A program made the position numbers and the translations under genes. Under the pieces are notes generated by a model. The model had not been told where the DNA came from. It saw nothing but the letters and a program-made list of their open reading frames with translations, and did no database searches. Positions 63,477 through 64,000 of a stretch of 64,000 bases of DNA are shown piece by piece; the stretch's first letter is position 1; every line of letters begins with the position of its first letter. This DNA is from Wuchereria bancrofti (lineage: Eukaryota > Nematoda > Chromadorea > Rhabditida > Onchocercidae), in the NCBI GenBank assembly GCA_005281725.1, contig SSBO01000003.1:3709824-3773823 (forward strand), in the 5' to 3' direction.

Positions 63477-64000
63477 TTGATGCAAATTTACAATTAGTTA
63501 TTTTCATATAATAATTTAATAAATATTTATTATAAAAAACTAAATAAAATAAAAAGCAAATTGTTTTATCGCTCAATTTAAAACGTGAAATATATTTTTT
63601 GTCATTATTTTTGTGCAATTTTTATAAATTTTATTTTATAAGTTAATTTAATTACATAGATTTTTTATTAAAAATTTAATAAATTTAGATTGAAATGAAT
63701 TTCAAATCAAAAAAAATATAATAATTTACAGGGAGAATGAAATTTTGAAAAGAATTTATAATATCTTGGCGCCTGCATATTGAAAAAAAAATTAATATAT
63801 TCTTCTTATTCGTATATTATGTAAAACTATTCATAGTGACAATTAATATTATTTTATTAATATTTTATTAAATTTATTAATATTATTTTCAATGAACTGA
63901 TAAATTATGCATATAGTTGAATGTTCGAAAATTTAAACTATTTATTGCCTGATTTTAATAAAGTTTTTTGTTTAAAATATTTTTAAAATCAAAAATTTTA
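63477..64000. other. Right-edge AT-rich sequence
   Basis: Very AT-rich, with several AATAAA hexamers (for example near 63520) that could end the PDZ-gene transcript. No further exon is recognised before the window ends. Confidence 0.45.

Overview
The window is AT-rich (roughly three quarters A+T by eye) animal nuclear DNA. It has many short exons, introns of 30 bp to 5 kb, splice acceptors mostly of the form TTTCAG or TTTTAG, and gene families known from nematodes. The best guess is a parasitic, probably filarial, nematode. That guess rests on base composition, intron style and gene content; no species marker was seen. There is no CRISPR array, rRNA, recognisable tRNA, transposase or virus-like gene.

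Layout, left to right: (1) 333-1270 (+), the 3' end of a coiled-coil protein gene that starts left of the window. (2) 2371-5979 (-), a GILT-type thiol reductase whose signal-peptide exon was not found. (3) 11202-16109 (-), a complete 15-exon gamma-tubulin complex component of about 684 aa. (4) 17296-23777 (+), a complete 19-exon mitofusin of about 803 aa (fzo-1 orthologue), divergent from gene 3 across 1.2 kb. (5) 26287-30309 (+), a 10-exon multi-pass membrane protein of about 589 aa, read as a divergent SLC5-type sodium/solute symporter. (6) 31284-38410 (-), a 6-exon arrestin-domain protein of about 422 aa, tail to tail with gene 5. (7) 47966-63476 (+), at least 10 exons of a PATJ/MUPP1-type PDZ scaffold whose 5' end, and possibly 3' end, are unresolved.

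Most models were built by hand by joining exons with matching phase and conserved motifs; the joins in genes 3 to 6 are phase-consistent from start to stop. The genes do not form a pathway. They are housekeeping or cell-architecture functions: microtubule nucleation, mitochondrial fusion, lysosomal reduction, arrestin trafficking and junction scaffolding. Nothing indicates an operon.

Introns and intergenic DNA are full of micro- and minisatellites. The largest is a 1.4-kb array of 75-bp units in an intron of the PDZ gene that is open in two frames. No undescribed multi-gene system is visible. The most distinctive points are fine-scale: a 30-bp intron, a 15-bp microexon, two GC-AG introns, a very divergent SLC5 gene, a PDZ domain apparently split by a charged insert, repeats at or next to stop codons, and a perfect 32-bp palindrome.
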